The notes: generated by a model from the letters alone, not told the origin. 64,000 nucleotides of DNA from Oceanobacillus sp. CFH 90083 (GCF_009389585.1 NZ_VIYG01000001.1:62001-126000); one strand, 5' to 3'; counted from the stretch's first letter, positions 1 to 9,170 are shown. Numbers and translations: made by a program.

Positions 1-21
1 AAAACTATTTAGTATCTTTAA

Positions 22-49
22 TTGCTGTTTAATGTATATATGATATAAT
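22..49 (+). promoter_or_regulatory. Candidate sigma-A promoter for the homing endonuclease
   Basis: TTGCTG (22-27), a 16-base spacer and TATAAT (44-49) lie 40 bases before the start codon. The -10 matches consensus and the -35 is weak. AT-richness makes chance matches likely. Confidence 0.35.
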
Positions 50-88
50 AAGAACATAAGTTCCTGTTATGGAAAAGGAGGTATTAAT

Positions 89-874
89 ATGGATAGTCGA
101 CTAAGAAAAAGAGCCTTAGAAACTAAGGAAATAATTAGGTTATATCAGAAGGATGAAAGTACAACTGAAATTGCAAAAATTGCAAACGTTTCACCGAGAT
201 ATATTCGAATGCTATTGAAAGATAATAATGTTGAAATGAGGCCACGAGGAAGTTGGAAGAGAAAATATACACTAAATGAAGATTATTTTAAGACGTGGTC
301 AAACAATATGGCGTATATACTAGTATTTTTTATAGCAGATGGGACTGTAGCAAGAGATGCCCAGTTTGTAAGTATATCCCAGAAAGAAAAATACATTCTA
401 GAGGATATAAAAAATGAATTGGATTCTAATCAACCAATTTATAAGAATAAAAATACTGGAGTATATACCCTGAGCATAAATAGCGAAACACTTAAGAAAG
501 ATTTAATTGAAATTCATAGTATCAAACCTAATAAATCAAGTATAATTGAATTTCCATATGTCCCTAAAGAATATATGAGTCATTTTATTCGAGGTTATTT
601 TGATGGAGATGGTTTTGTTAAATACGAAAAGTTTTTTGTCAGTTTTGTCGGCGGATCTGAATTATTTATGCATTCACTGAGAAATGAAATTGAGAAAAAT
701 GGATTTGAAACAAATTTCACAGAACATGGTACTTATTTTCGCGTGTATGTAAGTGGTCGTAAAACAATTAAGTTATTTTCTGAATGGATATATAAAAATA
801 AAGAATTGTATTTAAAGAGAAAATACCGAAGCTTTTCAAAAAGAACGATTGCCTATAGACCAATTAAAAGATAG
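89..874 (+). CDS. LAGLIDADG homing endonuclease-like protein with N-terminal HTH
   Basis: The 261-residue protein has a helix-turn-helix-like segment at about residues 24-43, then two LAGLIDADG-type helices. The first runs from about 74 to 85 and ends IADG (Asp84). The second runs from about 163 to 175 and ends FDGDG (Asp174). These acidic residues are where this family binds catalytic metal. Known members cut DNA site-specifically and spread introns, inteins or themselves. No intron or intein is visible around it, so it looks free-standing. AAAGGAGG sits 8 bases before the ATG. It is AT-richer than its neighbours, which fits horizontal gain. Some family members act as maturases or regulators, so cutting activity is inferred. 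Confidence 0.8.
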   Translation: MDSRLRKRALETKEIIRLYQKDESTTEIAKIANVSPRYIRMLLKDNNVEMRPRGSWKRKYTLNEDYFKTWSNNMAYILVFFIADGTVARDAQFVSISQKEKYILEDIKNELDSNQPIYKNKNTGVYTLSINSETLKKDLIEIHSIKPNKSSIIEFPYVPKEYMSHFIRGYFDGDGFVKYEKFFVSFVGGSELFMHSLRNEIEKNGFETNFTEHGTYFRVYVSGRKTIKLFSEWIYKNKELYLKRKYRSFSKRTIAYRPIKR

Positions 875-1096
875 AGGAATTAAAGTGCATAAAAATGCCA
901 TTAAAAAAAGAAAGCGAACAGAAAGAGACAATTCTAAATAAGCTTTTTTTCTTTTTAAACTTTTTCGAGTAGACATAATATTTATTATAGGAAGTTAAAG
1001 CAAGCAAAGGGAACCTTGTTTCAAAATAAAAGTATACTTTGGATAGTGAGACAAAATTGATTTTAAAAACAAATTTCATCTGCCATATTATTAATG

Positions 1097-1585
1097 TCAA
1101 AGCTTATATTCATAAAGAGCTACAAAAAAATCACCAACCGTCCTTTCACCAACTTGCTGAAATCCCTGGCTCTCATAAAAATGACATAAATTAGGTCGAT
1201 CAGCCGCACAATCAAGTCTCACATATTTCTTCATTTGTATTTTAGCGCGCTGTTTAGCCCAATTTATCATGTTTACAGCCACACCTTCTTTAGCAAACTT
1301 CCTGCGAACCGCAATCTTATGTAAATATAAAGCATCTTCGTTATTTTCATGTGGCCAAAAAATACGATCCTGTTCCTGGACAATTATTGTTCCTGCTGCT
1401 TCATCATTTAAAAATCCAATAAACATTTCACCCATTGTATTCTTTTCTAATAAAGCATCTTTGGAAAGTTCATTGATATTCCACATTTCCTTACCTGTTT
1501 TCCTTAACCAATCAGCAGCTTCTATTAAAATAGATGAAAATGCATCCATCTCATCTATTTTAATATTTTTAATCCTTACCTCCAT
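1097..1585 (-). CDS. GNAT family N-acetyltransferase
   Basis: A 162-residue single-domain protein. The acetyl-CoA-binding region is at about residues 88-115, where a beta strand (LHKIAV) is followed by a basic loop and helix. The C-terminal CHFYESQGF segment is typical of GNAT folds. The family transfers acetyl from acetyl-CoA to an amine. The substrate cannot be read from the sequence. GGAG precedes the ATG. It stands alone, divergent from the acylphosphatase gene. Confidence 0.8.
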   Translation of the reverse strand: MEVRIKNIKIDEMDAFSSILIEAADWLRKTGKEMWNINELSKDALLEKNTMGEMFIGFLNDEAAGTIIVQEQDRIFWPHENNEDALYLHKIAVRRKFAKEGVAVNMINWAKQRAKIQMKKYVRLDCAADRPNLCHFYESQGFQQVGERTVGDFFVALYEYKL

Positions 1586-1726
1586 TTATAAATGCTCCAA
1601 TCTTAGATATTTTGACTAGTATTCTTCGGGCTTTTATTTTCAGAATATTTAATTATGATATTATATCACTTAACTGTAAAATAATAAATAAATTATGCTA
1701 TTATATCCACTAAGAGGTGATGATAA

Positions 1727-2002
1727 ATGAAGTATGTATCTGCCAAAATTCAAGGACGTGTGCAAGGTGTCGGATTTCGATATTTCACACAGCATGCAGC
1801 GATGAGTCATGATGTCGTCGGCTGGGTAAAAAATGAAGATGATGGTGCTGTTTCTTTAGAGGCATATGGAGAAGACGAAAATATTGACCGCTTCCTTGAG
1901 GATGTCAAAAAAGGCCCTTCCCGATTTGCAAAAGTAAGTGAGGTAGATGTAAATAGACTTAATGGAGATCCGGAGTATACCTCTTTTGTTGTGAGATATT
2001 AA
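1727..2002 (+). CDS. acyP: Acylphosphatase
   Basis: A 91-residue protein of normal family length. It has the signature GRVQGVGFR at residues 10-18, whose Arg18 binds phosphate, and GWVKN with the catalytic Asn36. The family hydrolyses the acyl-phosphate bond, for example in acetyl phosphate or 1,3-bisphosphoglycerate. It is probably cytosolic. AAGAGGTGATG lies before the ATG. A shared bidirectional terminator separates it from the convergent cardiolipin synthase gene. Confidence 0.93.
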   Translation: MKYVSAKIQGRVQGVGFRYFTQHAAMSHDVVGWVKNEDDGAVSLEAYGEDENIDRFLEDVKKGPSRFAKVSEVDVNRLNGDPEYTSFVVRY

Positions 2003-2004
2003 AG

Positions 2005-2050
2005 TAATAAGCCGGGCATAGCCCATTTTTATTCCATGCCCGGCTTATTA
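2005..2050. terminator. Bidirectional terminator between acyP and cls
   Basis: A 15-base perfect inverted repeat (2005-2019 and 2036-2050, core AAGCCGGGCAT) sits between the convergent stop codons, with AT-rich flanks on both sides. Confidence 0.85.
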
Positions 2051-3505
2051 TTATAGTATTGGTGAAAGTAAACGGGAAATGCCTTCTTTGAATTTAATCA
2101 GTAAAGACCGATCTTGATAACGTTCCAGAGTTAATTCAGAGGTTAATTTACAGTCTTCTTTAAATATGCTGTATAATTCTTGAGCAACCGTTTCATCATA
2201 GGTGATTGCATTGACCTCAAAATTTAACCGGAAGCTCCGCGAATCAATATTCATCGTTCCAACAGAAGCAATCTTCTTATCTACCACGATTGTTTTGGCA
2301 TGAAGAAATCCATTTTCATAGAGTAATATTTCTGCTCCATATTCAAGCAAATCGCCTGCATATGCCCATGTTGCCCAGTAAACAAACGGATGATCAGGCT
2401 TGCAGGGAATCATAATCCGAATCTGGACACCGGATAAAAGTGCCATTTTACAAGCATCCATAAAGCTTGTATCCGGTATAAAATATGGTGTTTGGATACA
2501 GACACTTTCTTTCGCTGACAGAATCATTTTAATATACATATTCTTTAAATGCTCTGTCTCGGAATTCGGTCCACTGGAAACGATTTGAACAGGGCTGGTT
2601 CCATGGTGCTTTTCTAAATGGAAACGAAATTCTTTATAGTTCCATGTCTTATCCTTTCCGGCCTGATGCCAGTCCATAATAAATCTTACTTGAATATCAT
2701 TCACAGCATTCCCGGTAATTTTAAAATGTGTATCGCGCCAATAACCAAACTTTTTATTTTTACCTAAGTATTCATCCCCGACATTAAATCCGCCGATATA
2801 AGAAAGCGCACCATCAATAATTACAAGCTTTCGATGATTTCTATTATTAATCCGGAAATTAATCAGCTTTAGAAAGGAAGGAAAGAAGACCCGGACTTCC
2901 CCCCCTGCTTTTTTTAATTCATTAAAAAAAGCAGATGGTAATTTCTTAGATCCTACTTCATCGTATAAAACACGGACTTTTAAGCCCTCTTTTGCTTTTG
3001 CTATCAGTGCATCCCGCACCCTTTTCCCAAGATTATCAGGCTGGATAATATAATATTGCATATTGATTTCCTGCTTCGCTGCCATGATATCATCAATTAA
3101 AGCATTAAACTTCTGATGGCCGTCATTGAATATCAAAATATTATTATCCTCGGATAATATGGCGTGCGAAGAGCGTAAATTCATGGTGATGAGATCTTCA
3201 TATTGATTTAACCACGATACTTTATTTTGTTCCTCTGTATCAAGTTCTTCTAATTGCGTATTTACTTCACTTTTAAGCAGCTTTTGTTCTACTTCTGTTA
3301 ATCCGTAGAAATTATTTTGCTTTAAACTCCGGCCTAAAAAGATATAGACGATAAACCCTATGATAGGTATAAAAAATAAGACCAATAGCCATGCCCAAGT
3401 ATAGCCTACGTCTCGTTTTTCAAAAAATAATACACCTAATGCCAGCAATAAATTGATAAAAACAATAATGGAAACAATCATTGTGAAAATATTACTGAGT
3501 TCCAA
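2051..3505 (-). CDS. cls: Cardiolipin synthase (phospholipase D family)
   Basis: A 484-residue membrane enzyme that condenses two phosphatidylglycerols into cardiolipin and glycerol. Two N-terminal membrane segments (about residues 5-27 and 36-57) are followed by two HKD motifs: H224-K226-D231 and H402-K404-D409. Both motifs are intact, with the usual downstream GG and S. The length matches bacterial ClsA. It is monocistronic, and upstream bases 3506-3615 are AT-rich and could hold its promoter. The genome may carry paralogues, so the exact ClsA-type assignment is not certain. Confidence 0.93.
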   Translation of the reverse strand: MELSNIFTMIVSIIVFINLLLALGVLFFEKRDVGYTWAWLLVLFFIPIIGFIVYIFLGRSLKQNNFYGLTEVEQKLLKSEVNTQLEELDTEEQNKVSWLNQYEDLITMNLRSSHAILSEDNNILIFNDGHQKFNALIDDIMAAKQEINMQYYIIQPDNLGKRVRDALIAKAKEGLKVRVLYDEVGSKKLPSAFFNELKKAGGEVRVFFPSFLKLINFRINNRNHRKLVIIDGALSYIGGFNVGDEYLGKNKKFGYWRDTHFKITGNAVNDIQVRFIMDWHQAGKDKTWNYKEFRFHLEKHHGTSPVQIVSSGPNSETEHLKNMYIKMILSAKESVCIQTPYFIPDTSFMDACKMALLSGVQIRIMIPCKPDHPFVYWATWAYAGDLLEYGAEILLYENGFLHAKTIVVDKKIASVGTMNIDSRSFRLNFEVNAITYDETVAQELYSIFKEDCKLTSELTLERYQDRSLLIKFKEGISRLLSPIL

Positions 3506-3623
3506 TATAAGTCACCTTCTTTTTCTGAAAATTGGACTATTTCATATCTTATTTTATTTGATCCATCTATATTACACTAAATGGAATTAAAAGTTAAGTT
3601 TATTTTTAAATGAAAAAATAAAA

Positions 3624-3665
3624 TAAAAAAGGAGCCATTTCGCGTAAAGCAGTGCTCCTTTTTTA
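3624..3665 (-). terminator. Terminator of the FAD/Rieske oxidoreductase gene
   Basis: The inverted repeat AAAAAAGGAGC (3624-3634) and GCTCCTTTTTT (3654-3664) is followed on the minus strand by a T-run, just past the stop codon at 3678. Confidence 0.85.
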
Positions 3666-3677
3666 TTAATTCAAATA

Positions 3678-5195
3678 TTAATCATCCAGGGATACTTTTC
3701 GTAAAGGCTCTTTCGCCGGTCCTGCCATTACCTCACCATCATAATGATAACGAGATCCGTGACAAGGACAATCCCATGTTTTATCTGCCCCATTCCAGTG
3801 TACTTCACAACCCAGATGAGTACAGGTTGTATCAAGGGCATGCAATTTATCTTCTTTATCTTTGTAGACACCAACACGTTCGCCATTTATCGTTGTAACG
3901 ATGCCTTCATCCAGATCTAATTCATCTATTTCCCTGGATGCAGGGAAATCCAGCTTACCTTTAATTAATTCCTTAGCAACCTCCATGTTATAGCTGAATA
4001 AGTTCTTTAACATTGGCTTGGAGTTGAATCGTTCTGGAGAAAATAACGCCTGATACGGATTTTCATTCTTTTCAGTAATTGTATCAGCCATAATTCTTGC
4101 TGCTAATGTGCCATTGGTCATTCCCCATTTTCGGTAGCCTGTGGCAACCAATATAGAAGGATCTCCCTTTGTTATTGGACCGATGTATGGCATTTTATCC
4201 AGTGTGGTAAAGTCCTGCGCAGACCATTGATAAGCAATATCATTTATGTCAAACTGGTCTTTGGCAAATGCCTTTAGATTTTCATAACATAGCTTCTCAT
4301 CCTTCTCTTCTCCGGAACGATGGTTTTCACCGCCAACAAGAAGATAGGTATCTTTATTATTTAAAGTTGCAAACCGGATAGAACGAGTCGGGTCTTCTGC
4401 GTTAATATACATCCCGCCCGGGTATTCAGCTTCCAGCTTTCCTGCAACAAGATAAGATTGCTCTGCATACATTTTGGCAAAGTAGAATCCTTGATGATCG
4501 ATATAAGGAAAGTGTGTCGCAGCAACCAGATAATCACATGCCACACGATGCTCATCCTTTGTAATAACGGTATGGCGCCGATTATATTCTATATCCATAG
4601 CAACGGTCTGCTCGTAAACCTCCGTTCCGTTTTTCACAGCTTCGTCCAGCATAAACTGTAAATATTTTAATGGATGGAACTGTGCTTGTTCAGACATTTT
4701 TAATGCTTGCTTAAAAGGGATCTCCAGGGGCATTTCTGAGGTAAGTTCTCCCTGAATACCTAAGGCTCTATATGCTTCGGATTCCTTTTCTAATGCCGGC
4801 AAATAAGCTTCATCATTTGTGTAAAGATAAGCATCCTGTTTTTCGTAATTACAGTCTATTTTATGCTGTGTGATTTCATCTTGAATAAAATGTATTGTTT
4901 CTTGCATCGCCTGATAATATTGTTTTGCTTTTTCCTCGCCCATTGTCTCCATTAGTTCTGCATAAATCATGCCATGCTGGGCAGTTATTTTTGCTGTTGT
5001 GTGGCCGGTGACGCCGCTGAGTACCTGGTCAGCTTCTAATAAAATAACCTTTATCCCTTTTTTAGAAAGTAAATACGCTGTAGTGATTCCCGTTATCCCT
5101 GCCCCGACAATGCAGACCTCTGTTTGTTTTGAAGCTTGCAGCTTTGGAAAACTTTGAAATGCAGTATCTGCCTGCCAAATTGATTTTGAATTCAT
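3678..5195 (-). CDS. FAD-dependent oxidoreductase with C-terminal Rieske domain (YhfW-like)
   Basis: About 505 residues. The N-terminal part has an FAD-binding GAGITG motif and ends its second strand in LLEAD, as in DAO/glycine-oxidase type flavoproteins. The C-terminal 100 residues form a Rieske [2Fe-2S] domain with CTHLGC and CPCHGSRY (two Cys and two His ligands). This layout matches B. subtilis YhfW, whose substrate is not established. I chose the ATG at 5195 because GCGAGGTG lies 8 bases upstream; a start at 5213 would place that ribosome site inside the gene. It lies upstream of no obvious partner and has its own terminator. Electron transfer from flavin to the Rieske centre is inferred. 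Confidence 0.88.
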   Translation of the reverse strand: MNSKSIWQADTAFQSFPKLQASKQTEVCIVGAGITGITTAYLLSKKGIKVILLEADQVLSGVTGHTTAKITAQHGMIYAELMETMGEEKAKQYYQAMQETIHFIQDEITQHKIDCNYEKQDAYLYTNDEAYLPALEKESEAYRALGIQGELTSEMPLEIPFKQALKMSEQAQFHPLKYLQFMLDEAVKNGTEVYEQTVAMDIEYNRRHTVITKDEHRVACDYLVAATHFPYIDHQGFYFAKMYAEQSYLVAGKLEAEYPGGMYINAEDPTRSIRFATLNNKDTYLLVGGENHRSGEEKDEKLCYENLKAFAKDQFDINDIAYQWSAQDFTTLDKMPYIGPITKGDPSILVATGYRKWGMTNGTLAARIMADTITEKNENPYQALFSPERFNSKPMLKNLFSYNMEVAKELIKGKLDFPASREIDELDLDEGIVTTINGERVGVYKDKEDKLHALDTTCTHLGCEVHWNGADKTWDCPCHGSRYHYDGEVMAGPAKEPLRKVSLDD

Positions 5196-5292
5196 ATTTA
5201 TTGCACCTCGCATTTGCTTGTTTTCCCTAGTATCTCCTTTTCACCCCATGATTACTCACAAGAAATAAAACCAATAAAAAGGCAGGCATAAA

Positions 5293-5322
5293 AAAGACTG
5301 CTTTTGTAAGTGAGCAGTCTTT
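5293..5322 (-). terminator. Terminator of the ferredoxin gene
   Basis: AAAGACTGCT (5293-5302) pairs with AGCAGTCTTT (5313-5322). On the minus strand a run of T follows. Confidence 0.85.
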
Positions 5323-5328
5323 GTATTA

Positions 5329-5568
5329 TTAACGATTTTCAAAAAATAGCCGATTCAATGAAATATATTCATTTTCTTCTTCAGGCACTTCATCCTCCAT
5401 ATAGATTGCCTCCACTGGACAAACTGCCTCGCATGCACCACAATCGATGCAAATATCCGGGTCGATATAGAACATATCTTCGCCTTCTTCTATACAATCA
5501 ACAGGGCAAACTTCTACACATTCTCCTGCTTTTTCTGTTTTACATGGTGATGTAATAATAAAAGCCAA
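5329..5568 (-). CDS. fer: Ferredoxin, 4Fe-4S type
   Basis: A small acidic electron carrier of 79 residues. It has a CxxCxxCxxxCP motif (ICIDCGACEAVCP) in the second half and a partly degenerate Cys set (C9, C17, C21P) in the first half, as in Bacillus Fer. The best start is a TTG at 5568, with AGAGGAGG about 8 bases before it. The protein then begins MAFIITSPC, like the family. The upstream TTG at 5592 has no ribosome site. Partners probably include flavodoxin-type reductases or P450s, but none is adjacent. Confidence 0.93.
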   Translation of the reverse strand: MAFIITSPCKTEKAGECVEVCPVDCIEEGEDMFYIDPDICIDCGACEAVCPVEAIYMEDEVPEEENEYISLNRLFFENR

Positions 5569-5655
5569 CGAGATTCTCCTCCTCTTTACCAATATCTTTC
5601 ACATATTAAATAATTATAACGCATTTTAAAATAAAAAGAAACGTCTTATGTAAAG

Positions 5656-5695
5656 AGGAAATAAGACTTTCTTCCAAAAGTAAATCTTATTTCCT
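5656..5695. terminator. Weak hairpin after the small DUF6501-like gene
   Basis: The inverted repeat AGGAAATAAGA (5656-5666) and TCTTATTTCCT (5685-5695) lies 15 bases beyond the stop codon. It has no strong T-run, so termination is uncertain. Confidence 0.45.
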
Positions 5696-5709
5696 GATAT
5701 TTTCCCACT

Positions 5710-5913
5710 TTAATTTTCTTCAAAATAGTCTTTTCGGAAACCTGCAATACGCTCGCTGTTGTCTATAATAAAGTAGAACTCTTCTGTCTCATTTTTTACA
5801 TCGTAAACTTTACCTGGGGTAAGTTTACGGTCAACAATAAATTTCTTCGCATCCGCATGTACACATGTAATTTGTTTGATGGTTTCTCTATTTTCCCAGC
5901 CTTTATGAATCAT
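5710..5913 (-). CDS. Conserved small protein, DUF6501-like
   Basis: A 67-residue soluble protein of unknown role. It resembles, from memory, a small Bacillaceae family with the pattern CVHADAKKF...LTPGKVYDV...EEFYFIIDN. It looks like a compact beta-rich fold. AGAGGAG lies 9 bases before the ATG. A nearer ATG out of frame in the same leader opens only a four-codon ORF (MNDS) ending TAA. No function can be proposed. Confidence 0.75.
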   Translation of the reverse strand: MIHKGWENRETIKQITCVHADAKKFIVDRKLTPGKVYDVKNETEEFYFIIDNSERIAGFRKDYFEEN

Positions 5914-5953
5914 TCATTTATTCTCCTCTTCTTGTTTACATAATATTATTAAT

Positions 5954-6913
5954 CTATTTAAATAAATATAAAAAGTTGCCGTAGCCTTCTTCTTCCATAT
6001 CCTTTTTTGGAATAAAACGCATAGCAGCAGAATTCATACAATATCTTAATCCGCCTGCCTCTTTCGGTCCATCCTCAAAAACATGTCCAAGGTGAGAATC
6101 TGATTGTTTACTGCGGACTTCTGTGCGAATCATCCCGTGAGAAGTATCCACTACATCGGTAAGCTGCTGCGGGTCAACCGGTTTTGTAAAGCTTGGCCAG
6201 CCACAGCCGGCATCGTATTGATCCTTTGATGAGAAAAGAACCTTTCCGGAAATAATATCAACATAAATGCCTTCTTCTGTATTATTCCAATATTCATTAT
6301 CAAACGGACGCTCTGTCCCATTTTCCTGCGTGACATGATATTGCAGCGGTGTCAGTTTTTCTCTTAATTCTTTTTCTGTGGGTTTATTTTGCCAATTCTC
6401 TTTGATAAACGCTTCCCGGCCAGAGCCTTTCTTATACATTCTATAGTGAAAGGAACGTTTTTTATAGTAATCTTGATGCTCTTTCTCTGCCTTATAAAAG
6501 GTTTTAGCTGGAAGAATCGGTGTTACAATATCCTTTTGAAACTTTCCGCTTTGCTGCAGCAATTCCTTTGAATGCTCTGCTATTTCCTTTTGTTCCTGAT
6601 TGTGATAAAAAATAGCTGTCTGATAGGATTCGCCACGGTCATTAAATTGTCCGCCTGCATCTGTCGGGTCAATTTGCTGCCAAAATGTTTCAACAAGCTC
6701 TTTATATGGCATAATACTTGGATCAAATTCTATTTGCACCGCTTCAACATGACCTGTTGTATCTGAACAAACCTGTTCATAGGTCGGATTTTCTACATGA
6801 CCGCCAGTATAGCCGGAATAGATGCTGATGACACCGGGGCGTTCATCAAACGGTTCTACCATACACCAAAAGCAGCCTCCTGCAAAAGTGGCAAGTTCTT
6901 TTTGTCGGGACAT
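5954..6913 (-). CDS. msrAB: Fused peptide methionine sulfoxide reductase MsrA-MsrB
   Basis: A 319-residue bifunctional repair enzyme. The MsrA half (about residues 6-160) carries GCFWC with catalytic Cys14 and reduces the S-sulfoxide. The MsrB half (about 175-315) carries [16 protein letters not shown] and [11 protein letters not shown] and reduces the R-sulfoxide. Cysteines placed to bind structural zinc in MsrB are visible. B. subtilis has two separate genes; fusion is common elsewhere. AGGAGG lies before the ATG. Thioredoxin would be the reductant. It probably acts in the cytosol, since no signal peptide is seen. Confidence 0.95.
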   Translation of the reverse strand: MSRQKELATFAGGCFWCMVEPFDERPGVISIYSGYTGGHVENPTYEQVCSDTTGHVEAVQIEFDPSIMPYKELVETFWQQIDPTDAGGQFNDRGESYQTAIFYHNQEQKEIAEHSKELLQQSGKFQKDIVTPILPAKTFYKAEKEHQDYYKKRSFHYRMYKKGSGREAFIKENWQNKPTEKELREKLTPLQYHVTQENGTERPFDNEYWNNTEEGIYVDIISGKVLFSSKDQYDAGCGWPSFTKPVDPQQLTDVVDTSHGMIRTEVRSKQSDSHLGHVFEDGPKEAGGLRYCMNSAAMRFIPKKDMEEEGYGNFLYLFK

Positions 6914-6980
6914 ATCTTTTCCTCCTATCGCTCTGATGTCACTATATACTCTCCCCCTATTCTTCCTTTTTTATAAAAAA

Positions 6981-7029
6981 AAATCAAGCAGAAAGGCTGC
7001 TGCAATGTTCAAAGCCTACTGCTTGATTT
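6981..7029. terminator. Terminator after the YqfQ-like gene
   Basis: AAATCAAGCAG (6981-6991) pairs with CTGCTTGATTT (7019-7029). The right arm overlaps the stop codon. A T-run follows on the minus strand (A-run 6974-6983 on plus). Confidence 0.8.
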
Positions 7030-7528
7030 AAATATACAATTTTGGCGTGGAAATACCTTTTTCTTTTATTTGCCCGTGTTCTTCTGCTATTTCTTCCTGC
7101 GGATTATTTTGAGCATTCATTTCTATTTTTGAATTTGAATGTTTTACAGGGACTATCTCTTCTTCAGCTGATTCATCATTATCTTCCTTGCTTAGTGTTT
7201 TAAAGGCTTTCATCATCCGGTACATAGAAGGGAGATTCTTAATCATTGGTCCATACTCTTGAATTAATGGCGCTGTTGATTGAACAACACCCAGAACCTG
7301 CTGCACTCCTCCAAGCGTTTTGGAAAGTGTAGAAGCCCCTCCTGATTGGATTAATCCTTGGCTGGCACCTCCAGACAATAAACTTGATAATCCTCTTGTT
7401 CCGCCTTTTGCACCGGCAGCTCCACTTGAATTTCTTATTTCCCTGGGAATTCCCCTCAATTGAGGATGGCCGTTACGAAAAGGGGGCTGCGGCGAGCGAG
7501 GCATTTGATTTCTAGGTGGAAAAACCAT
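7028..7528 (-). CDS. VrrA/YqfQ-like low-complexity protein
   Basis: A protein of about 166 residues. The N-terminus is rich in Pro, Arg and Gly (residues 1-65), the centre is Ser/Gly rich, and a more conserved block PLIQEYGPMIKNLPSMYRMM sits at about residues 87-107. The C-terminus is acidic and then basic. The central block resembles VrrA/YqfQ proteins of Bacillus as I remember them. That family is spore or envelope associated with no proven activity. ATG at 7528 has AAGGGG 9 bases upstream; a GTG at 7531 is also possible. Confidence 0.65.
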   Translation of the reverse strand: MVFPPRNQMPRSPQPPFRNGHPQLRGIPREIRNSSGAAGAKGGTRGLSSLLSGGASQGLIQSGGASTLSKTLGGVQQVLGVVQSTAPLIQEYGPMIKNLPSMYRMMKAFKTLSKEDNDESAEEEIVPVKHSNSKIEMNAQNNPQEEIAEEHGQIKEKGISTPKLYI

Positions 7529-7802
7529 CACTATCTACCCCTTGCTTATCTATATTATTTAAGCATTTGCATCTCTTATAGCGTATGCGGGAGCAATGTA
7601 ACTGTGTAGACATTCCCCCTTATTCAAGAAATCATTTCCCGGGAAACCGCAGGAATCAACAAATAACCGGTGAAATCTCTAAGGCAATGTCGAAATGTTT
7701 CGATATACGTCAAGATCCTGCTAATCAAACGTTTGTTTAAATGATTATGCTATGTTTCATAATACCTTATCACAGAGGCTGTTAATATTTATCCATGAAA
7801 AA

Positions 7803-7821
7803 AGCAGCTGGATTCAGCTGC
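7803..7821 (-). terminator. Hairpin at the yozE stop
   Basis: AGCAGCTG (7803-7810) pairs with CAGCTGCT. It overlaps the yozE stop codon and is followed on the minus strand by a T-rich stretch. Confidence 0.6.
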
Positions 7822-8038
7822 TATATTTCCACTCATATTCTGACCAAAGCGCATCGAAAGCTGTTAATGCACCAGGGAATGGACTATTCCATTCAAGATA
7901 TTCACTGATTTCATCATACGTTACAGCATGCTTTGGAAAATGATGATCATAGAATGCCCAATCGGCTAATGCAGAATAATCATCCTGATCTAACTTTCCC
8001 CGATGAGTTAATAAGAATTGATAAAAAGATTGACGCAT
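7814..8038 (-). CDS. yozE: YozE family (UPF0346) small protein
   Basis: A 74-residue protein with the YozE pattern: SFYQFLLTHRG at the start, FYDHHFPK in the middle and YLEWN...ALTAFDALW at the end. It forms a small SAM-like helical fold in known structures; its role is unknown. AAGGAGGGG lies before the ATG. It sits downstream of tatC but is separated by 128 bases that contain a short sequence also found at the end of yppE. Confidence 0.88.
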   Translation of the reverse strand: MRQSFYQFLLTHRGKLDQDDYSALADWAFYDHHFPKHAVTYDEISEYLEWNSPFPGALTAFDALWSEYEWKYSS

Positions 8039-8107
8039 GGTGCCCCTCCTTTTTCACAGCATCAGATCCCGTAATTTCCCCTACGATAATTAGAACGGTC
8101 TCTTCTT

Positions 8108-8138
8108 CTTCTGATTGGTTCAACTAGGATTTATCAGG
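8108..8138. repeat. Short dispersed repeat, copy 1 (matches 15416-15446)
   Basis: Bases 8111-8132 match 15419-15440 at 21 of 22 positions, with weaker similarity on both sides. The second copy spans the yppE stop codon; this copy lies between tatC and yozE. It is too long to be chance but its origin is unknown. Confidence 0.6.
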
Positions 8139-8166
8139 AAACCCGCCCGCTAAATCAAGCTTCACT

Positions 8167-8922
8167 TTATTCATTCATAAAGGCTTCATGTTGTGCTTGT
8201 TTCTTTCGGTAAACTACCTTACATAATTGAATGCTCAGCTCATAAATAATGATTAGCGGTATTGCTACAACGATTTGCAGAACAAAATCAGGCGGTGTAA
8301 TCAGTACCCCGATGACAATTAAAATAAAATAGGCGTATTTTCGATTTTTTATCATAAATGCTGGTGTCAATATACCCAAGCTTGTCAAAAACATCGTAAT
8401 AACCGGAAGCTCAAATAAAAAGGCAAATGGCATGGTTACCTTTAATAGGAATCCAAAATAACGTTCTACTGTAAACATGACATGAAACATATCATCATTT
8501 AAAGATAATAGAAAAGGAAAAATTAACTTAGTAAACACAATATAGCCGAATACAAGTCCCAATACAAATAAAATTAATGAACCTGGTATATATGCTAACG
8601 ATACACGCTTCTCTTTTGGTGTCAAAGCAGGGCTGACAAATGCCCAAAGCTGATAGGCGATAACTGGTATCGTGCCGGCAAAGGCAAGTAAGCCGGCCAT
8701 CGAAAAGTAGATCCAGATAATTTCAGCCGGACTGATGACAGTCAGCTGCATATTAATATCATCAATAAAAAAATTATAGATGCTTTTTACATTGATAAAG
8801 CCGATAATAAAAAATAATAAGAATATGACCGCAGTAACAATTAAACGATTTCGGAGTTCTGTTAAATGTCCTCCAACGTTCATTTCTTTTTCTCCAGGTA
8901 TATGTTCTTCTGATTCAGACAT
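8167..8922 (-). CDS. tatC: Sec-independent translocase subunit TatC
   Basis: A 251-residue membrane protein with six predicted segments. Family marks are HLTELRNRL near the N-terminus, the FAGTIPVIAYQLWAFVSPALTPKEK loop region (residues about 81-105), and FLFELPVI. TatC recognises twin-arginine signal peptides. It follows two TatA genes on the same strand, 71 bases after the second, so the three form a minimal Gram-positive Tat operon. A Rieske or cofactor-bearing exported protein is the usual client, but none is coded beside it. AAAAGGTGGGG precedes the ATG. Confidence 0.95.
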   Translation of the reverse strand: MSESEEHIPGEKEMNVGGHLTELRNRLIVTAVIFLLFFIIGFINVKSIYNFFIDDINMQLTVISPAEIIWIYFSMAGLLAFAGTIPVIAYQLWAFVSPALTPKEKRVSLAYIPGSLILFVLGLVFGYIVFTKLIFPFLLSLNDDMFHVMFTVERYFGFLLKVTMPFAFLFELPVITMFLTSLGILTPAFMIKNRKYAYFILIVIGVLITPPDFVLQIVVAIPLIIIYELSIQLCKVVYRKKQAQHEAFMNE

Positions 8923-8993
8923 CGTTCACCCCACCTTTTAAGCTGATGACACAAAAGAGATGCAAGGAATAATCCCTACACCTCTGCCATTCA

Positions 8994-9170
8994 TTACTGT
9001 TTCTTTTTAGGATTGTCATTCAAAATATCCTGACTTGCATTTTTAAACTCTTTTAAAGTCGTTCCAAGTGCTTTTCCGATCTCAGGAAGTTTATTTGGAC
9101 CGAAGACAATTAAAGCGGCAATAATGATTAAAATTAACCCGGGAAATCCGATATTTGAAAATATATTCAT
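8994..9170 (-). CDS. tatA: Second TatA-type protein (58 aa)
   Basis: A small gene below the usual length cutoff. The protein begins [16 protein letters not shown]. It has one membrane helix, the [14 protein letters not shown] hinge and an amphipathic helix, then a short basic tail ending PKKKQ. Its ATG overlaps the stop codon of the upstream tatA as TAATG, and it has its own site AGGAGTG. It is a shorter paralogue of the upstream copy; the first 42 residues are nearly identical in pattern. Two TatA forms may make mixed or substrate-specific pores; this is inference. Confidence 0.92.
   Translation of the reverse strand: MNIFSNIGFPGLILIIIAALIVFGPNKLPEIGKALGTTLKEFKNASQDILNDNPKKKQ

Noticed and set aside
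864-1100. Minus-strand 78-codon frame after the homing endonuclease gene
   Set aside because: No ribosome site, biased to Phe/Lys from AT-rich DNA, no family resemblance.
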